A DNA stretch of 64,000 nt from Lactarius indigo (taxonomy: Eukaryota > Basidiomycota > Agaricomycetes > Russulales > Russulaceae): positions 248,001-312,000 of the forward strand of contig JAFKAC010000033.1 in NCBI GenBank assembly GCA_025766275.1. Reading direction: 5' to 3'. The position numbers and the translations under genes are program-made. The notes under the pieces were generated by a model that was not told where the DNA came from, ran no database searches, and saw only the letters and a list, made by a program, of their open reading frames with translations. Below, one piece after another: positions 58,537-64,000 of the stretch (its first letter is position 1; each line of letters starts with the position of its first letter).

Positions 58537-60130
58537 ATGTCGCCCAACACCGTCAACGATATACTCCACCCTACGGTCGCTGAACCAGTTCTGGATAACT
58601 TTGTAAGTGGCAGTAAGCGCATTCTCTCACACCTACTTTGGTCTCACTACTCCTGGTTCTCGACGTACCCAGCGAGAGACCTCAGAAGACCTCGGGCGAC
58701 TCCAGTTGTTTCAATTCGGCTGCCCCGGCGCCGGATTTGACTTTGACTATATCCCGCCTCTTGATCACACATCTAAAAACTGCGCTGGTAACGCAGACAT
58801 TGGTGAAGGGGCCTCTCTGGCGGGCCAATATCCACCCACCGATACAGACAAGTCCCTCTCTTCGTCGTTAGACGCTTCAGGCTTGAGCGATTCTTCCTGG
58901 CTCGTTGGCCACATTGAATCGTCCAACAATACATCCCATGACGGGAACTCCAGCTTCGACAAACAAGACGTCACCATGAGCGACCTGAACGAGGCCATTG
59001 GCGCTGACGAAGCCAGCATTGTGGAGGGGGACATTCAGCCGACCACGACAGACCAATGGATGGATGCCACCCCGGACGAGCCCGGACCTTCCGCCCCCCT
59101 CGCGACTGTAGGGCAGTTCGCGCAAGCACCTAGTGTTCGTCATCCCTTCCCCCCCCTCTCATGCGCATATCAACTAAAGACACGTCGCAAAGCAGGAGCC
59201 CGTAGGCTGGACCTACCGCGAAATACTCGAAATTATCGCCTTCCCGCCATGTGAAGCGCCGGACCTCTGGTACCCCAACGTCTCGAAGCTGGCCAGTCAG
59301 TTAGGCATGCCAGTCGGGTCTACTGGCAGGGACATCGTCAATTTCATCATGAATGTCGCGGCCGCAAAGAATGAACTCGATCGGGTTTCCGGGCTTATCA
59401 AGTCAATGGTTGGTATCTCAAAGGCTATCGAACGTCAAGCAATCGTGTCTAGCATGCTTGCATCTACCGTCCCAGCCGACCCTCTGGAAGGTGACATGTC
59501 TCCTGCCGTTGAGAATGACTCAAGCCGGGCTCGCAAAAGGGCACACGATGAGGTAAGTCTCGCACCTGCGCCGTCGTCGGCGAACTGACGATAGATTAGA
59601 TCTCCTCTGCATCCGAATCCGACGATGACGATGAGCTGGAATCCTCGTCTTCTTCCAGTACCGACGACGATACGAAAGCGATGTTGTCTCGCCCTTCCCG
59701 ACGCTCCAAGTATTCCGAAGAGGATTTGTACTGCCGCATCGACGGCTGTCTCTGGGCCTTTAACGACCCTCGCACCTGTATGAAGCATCGTCAGCGACAC
59801 TTCCCAGTCAGATGGATCTGCCCGGGACCGTGCAAGAAAACGGAGAAAGAGGGCAAGTTCGCGCGCGACGAGACCCTCAAGCGTCACCTACTCTTTCCAC
59901 GCTACGCGGCCTGCAAGAAGGTGGTCCTGAAGAGACTTGGCCTCCAGTCCGTCCCAGCTTCGGGCGCACTCTGGCTCGCTCCACTTCGCGATGGCCCTGA
60001 CCGGCCGTGGGAGTCCCCAGATTTCCAACTGACGGATCTCAAAATGATCAAGGAAAAGAAGGTGAACGTGTATGGTACGACCAAAGCGCTGTCCCCTGCT
60101 GAGAAAACTCGTCGTCGTCGTTACAAGTAA
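58537..60130 (+). CDS. C2H2-like zinc-finger protein
   Basis: Four in-phase exons (58537-58602, 58673-59132, 59206-59552, 59600-60130) give 467 aa from MSPNTVNDILHPTVAEPV. The N-terminal half is acidic and disordered. WTYREILEIIAFPP, LWYPNVSKLASQLG and RDIVNFIMN form a helical middle section, then comes an Asp/Ser-rich run (SESDDDDELESSSSSS). The C-terminal finger region is unusual: CRIDGCLWAFNDPRTCMKHR..H, then CPGPCKKTEKEGKFARDETLKRH with a long insertion between the Cys pair and the His. It ends in a basic tail KTRRRRYK. A likely nuclear protein of unknown target. Confidence 0.75.
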
Positions 60131-63100
60131 CCCCCCCTATGTCTCACATCCCTTTAATTTTCTTGATGCAGTAACTCCCAATTTTGGTTAACTCTGTGAA
60201 TCGTCTCATCCTGTTTAGTGACTCTTCATTCTGTTATCGTAAACCTTAATCAACGGGTGCAGTAAAACGTACGCCCTATCTTCTTGTGGTGTGATTTTGT
60301 CCAAGTCTTCACTCTTTGGATCTCTTACTTTACGGCCATCGTGTAAAGGTCTCAATCGAATTTCATTCCAATCACGCATTCACACCGTTCCCCTCCTGTG
60401 TCCCAGACCCTAGGCCTCAGGTGCCCCACTAGCGAAGCGACATCGTGACGGCACCCTGGCCAATCGGCTGCGTGCACTTTTCTCTCAAGCCTCGACTCGA
60501 TCGGGCGGATCCAGGCGAGTACCTTTCCCAGATTCGACAACCTAACCACCTCCCCGAGTTGGGTCGCGTCTGTGGCCACAGTACTGTCACGCTCCACGGG
60601 TTAGATTTACGCCGTATCAAGCCGCAACCGACGTTCGCACAGACCATGGAGCACACGTCTCCACAATAAAACAGACGCCAGGGCGAGTATTGTTCGGTTC
60701 AGAATGCGGACTGAAGGCTGTCTACGCCGTCTGATGGACGTGCACCCTGGTCATATCACCAGGCCTTCCAGGGCGCGGGGCTTGTCTCTACTCGGAACTA
60801 TCTGAGATCCTCTTCAGGTGAACCTCATCTGCACGCAGCGGCGTTTACACAGGGTGGCCGCGTTGCGCAGGTACACCAGATTGGGCGCTGAGCAAACAAC
60901 CCTCCGACTCTGTTACGAACGAATGAGGGTCCGGGCTAGGGATCAGCCCAACTTTCCGCACCCACTGGGCACTAGTCGTCAAAGTGCCCCCATATGGGAG
61001 GTCCGCAGCAGGTACCACGGTATTCTCGGACAATTCGAGATTATCTTGACTACGTTGACTTGACCCCTGCCGGAATATTTGTGTTCCGAAATCCTGCTCT
61101 TCGCCAGAGAGGCCGAGGAGGTACTCTACCACCAAGCTGTCCCCGACAACAACACCTGGAGACCCACTCGAGCGGTACAGAAATATCCTGTAGGACAAAA
61201 TCGGGGGCCGTGGATCTGAGACGGAGAACCTGGGCGTCTTCAAAGCTCCGGTGGCACACAAACGTACTACTCTTATGTACAGATCACTAAATCACCTACA
61301 CAAAAGTCGCCCGGGCGTCCCCAGCCCTTTACCCACTCGCACGGGCCCACGATTACTACTATGTAATCCTTATATCTCGAACCCCACACCGCGGCGCTGG
61401 CGGTCCAACCACCCCTTTCACAAATTAGACGCGTAATGTATGCCGTACTGCCGTAAGTTGTTTTTGAACTCGTCGGTTTATAATTATGCCGCTGAGTCAC
61501 CTGAGTCACATACAATCAGCCTGGCTTAATGTGTCTTGCAGGGTCATTCAGAGCGAGAATTCCAGGAACACTCGATATCAGCAATACAGTCGAATCTGCC
61601 TCGACTCGCCGCTTGATCGCCATCTGCACTTTTAGCTACACGAACCTTTGGATCTGTCACGGATACGGTTGATCTGGCCAGACATTCCTAGTACGACCCA
61701 CGTGAAGAATAATACTAATTGGTACGCCTGGGCAGTCACTGGGCCGTCATTACTCTCCAGCTAACCACAAATGTCCGGGATGTGCTTACCTGTAAACTGG
61801 TTACGTGCTTGCATGGGTAGCCACTTAATCGCTTCTGGCTTGAAAACGTTGTGCCTTTGCCAATCACCCTGAAAGACGTCACGAAACACGCCGTAGCCCA
61901 TCATGTCTTCCCGGCGCTCGATCACATCATCTGCAATGTACCCCAGATTTCAGCAGAGGACGTAAAAGTGCGTTGGGTTATCTCACTTGCACCATCGATA
62001 TGCGATGGGCACTCATTCCATTGAACACTGGAGGGGCAGGCGCGGGAAAAAATTCGCGTAACTAAACGGGTCACTGAGACTCTTCCATCCAGAATTTCCT
62101 CACTTCGTTAGTCTTACGATTCGACAGCTTCGAAAACGTTAGGACTCAAGCTTGAGCGCGCAAGAACTTGCACACTTATCTAACACTAGGGATGTGTTCC
62201 ATGCGTGAACAACTCACTTGAGTGCACACACCACGACGCACAGCGCAAGAACTGACCAAGGAAATGACTCAACACGCCCCGGAAGCCGGAAGAGAAGCGA
62301 AAATGCAAACTACGTGGACACAGCCGGTACGCGTGGGAAAGCGCTCTAATCTACCATTGGCATGTCAGGATTTCCATCAGTAATCTCAACGGGCCATGTT
62401 TGCACCCTCTCGGCTTTACCACCAGCGACATCCCCAATGGTGTGGTGCCTGTTCGCTATGATCATCCCCGGTTCTGGCTTCGCAATTTGAGAAACTACTT
62501 ACAATAGACCGGAACAGCTATCTTTGTACGTTCATTGAACCGCAAGTGCGGTACTATACGCTTGGCGTACATCAACCTCTGGTCCCATCTTCATTGCAAC
62601 TTCCAGGAATATCATTTCGCGCACTGGTTGCACGCGTCTTATAGTCGGAATGCAAGTTCGGAGCAGCTACTGGTAATCCTTGCCTCTTCATCTATCAGGC
62701 TATGAGTGCATGGGGAATATGAGACTTAGTTCGGTACGGATTTTCAGCAATGTACTGTACGTACACGAAGCGAGTATCTCGGAGATGAAATAACCGAGGA
62801 ACGATGATCTGTCAAAAGTTGCGAGCAATTAATTGAGAGGCCACGCAGAAGAACGCAGGGTGACGATGGGGTGGGAAAGACGGATCTTCGAAAGCAGCGT
62901 GACAGAAGACTCGGAAGTGCTTGGGAGTGTTTGGACAACTCAGACGAGATGCATATGGTTGCAACATAACTTGACTGCTTTTCTCAGGTCAAACTATGAG
63001 CGCTATGAGCTCTTGGGAACTATGGCCTGTGAAATAAGCAGTACCGAACCTGTTTCAACAACGCAGTGGCGGAGTGTATTAACTAGGCAAGTTTCAGGCT

Positions 63101-64000
63101 TTCAGACTTGTTCCAAAACCCGGACCGCGCACCCGGACCACGCTCTACGGACAACCGGGCCGGGGAAGAGTTTATCGTCGCCTTGGACAGTGACCACGGC
63201 GACAATTCCTCGGAATTCGTAATGAGCTTCAACTTAGGTTTTACAATCTAACTATAAGGTACATATTATCTCACATATGGTCTCCACTCACATCGTCCAT
63301 CTCTCCTGAATGAGACTCCTTCATCCGGTTTGATCCAGTGTCTACAATTTTTTTTGGCTCTTCGCAGAGGCAACTATCAGCTGGAAGGGAGTGTGCATAC
63401 CGAGGGGTCAAGGAGGAACTATCGAAACTTCTTCAGGTCTCAAAGACTCCACCGCCGTGCTCACTCTCAGTATTGACGACGTCAGCGGGTTCGTACCCTG
63501 CCTCACATTTTCGCGTGCTTCTAACTTGATGAGTCTTTAGGGTTTCGTGGAACAGCACGAGAACGAACGTGAATGTGGTAAAGCCATTACCGACTTTTTC
63601 AATTCATCTGGTTTACTGTGCTCGGATGTCTTCTACTAGTATTCGACCCAGCTGAACGAGAACACCAGGACTGACACCACCATAGTGGAAAACACTCGGT
63701 CCTTAGAATTAAGCGATTATATCTGTGGCGGGCCACACGATGCCAAGCTTGGGACAGGAAGAGGGGTGGGAGGCCATCGGACTCAGCACTATTGGCACCC
63801 AGCATGCGAAAGCTGCTTGACATAACGCTCCCGCTACCCGCCGTTCATCGGCCTCATCACCGCGTATTGCCCTTGTGTTTGTCACATGTTCGGGCGTTCG
63901 AGCTCAGATCGGTTTTTGACTCATAGCACGGTTCCAGAGTTCTGCAAAGCACCGGGGGTCATTCTAGAAGTATATCCATTTTCCCAACGATATGGAACCA
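60131..64000. other. 3.9 kb without a recognisable gene
   Basis: Both strands were read. Open frames are short and unsupported. The most natural-looking is plus-strand 61050-61220 (LFAREAEEVLYHQAVPDNNT, then WRPTRAVQKYPVGQNRGPW), bounded by stops on both sides; it may be one exon or a relic. The rest looks like unconstrained intergenic DNA. Confidence 0.5.

Noticed and set aside
1..64000. CRISPR array, bacterial operon or rRNA/tRNA genes
   Set aside because: Spliced eukaryotic genes throughout; no direct-repeat/spacer arrays and no foldable tRNA or rRNA segments were seen.

Overview
The window is nuclear DNA of a mushroom-forming basidiomycete (Agaricomycetes). Three things show this: genes are cut by many introns of about 45-75 nt with GT..AG borders, coding DNA is moderately GC-rich, and several families typical of Agaricomycetes are present (DUF6535 membrane proteins, a Goodbye-domain NLR fragment, an AT-hook/DUF6729 protein, many fast-evolving C2H2 proteins, and a decayed transposon protein of the DUF6589-like type). 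Exon joins below were worked out by hand from reading frame and family conservation; no alignment was run.

Layout. 1-3.0 kb: AT-rich repeat land with a broken transposon gene, a 14-bp minisatellite, palindromes and a 29-bp perfect inverted repeat. 3.2-6.4 kb: CPSF6-like mRNA 3'-end factor and the proteasome chaperone Nas6/gankyrin, both on the minus strand. 6.6-13.1 kb: a DUF6535 gene, an unknown gene and a decayed DUF6535 relic. 13.6-18.6 kb: a zinc-ribbon protein of unknown role, GET4 (tail-anchored protein insertion) and an F-box protein. 19.2-23.3 kb: TSC13 enoyl reductase and a divergent beta-tubulin in about 23 exons. 23.5-31.3 kb: a proline-rich unknown, an AT-hook/DUF6729 protein and a bHLH factor, separated by a 2-kb gene-poor gap. 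31.7-37.6 kb: a decayed partial copy of homogentisate 1,2-dioxygenase, a truncated Goodbye-domain gene and the intact homogentisate dioxygenase gene. 38.6-42.0 kb: a transketolase-like ThDP enzyme and a DUF4604 protein. 42.6-48.3 kb: a tandem segmental duplication of a pair of C2H2 genes (A+B), with B decayed in one unit. 49.8-51.0 kb: another C2H2 gene. 53.7-60.1 kb: the second DUF6535 gene, divergent from SDHAF3, then cyanase and another C2H2-like gene. 60.1-64 kb holds no recognisable gene.

Conserved housekeeping genes (CPSF6, NAS6, GET4, TSC13, HGD, SDHAF3, CynS) alternate with lineage-specific, duplicating genes. They do not form one pathway. The most unusual structures are the decaying C2H2 pair duplication, the nearby partial HGD copy, microexons of 9-10 nt in beta-tubulin and HGD, and three generations of DUF6535 sequence (two intact, one relic).
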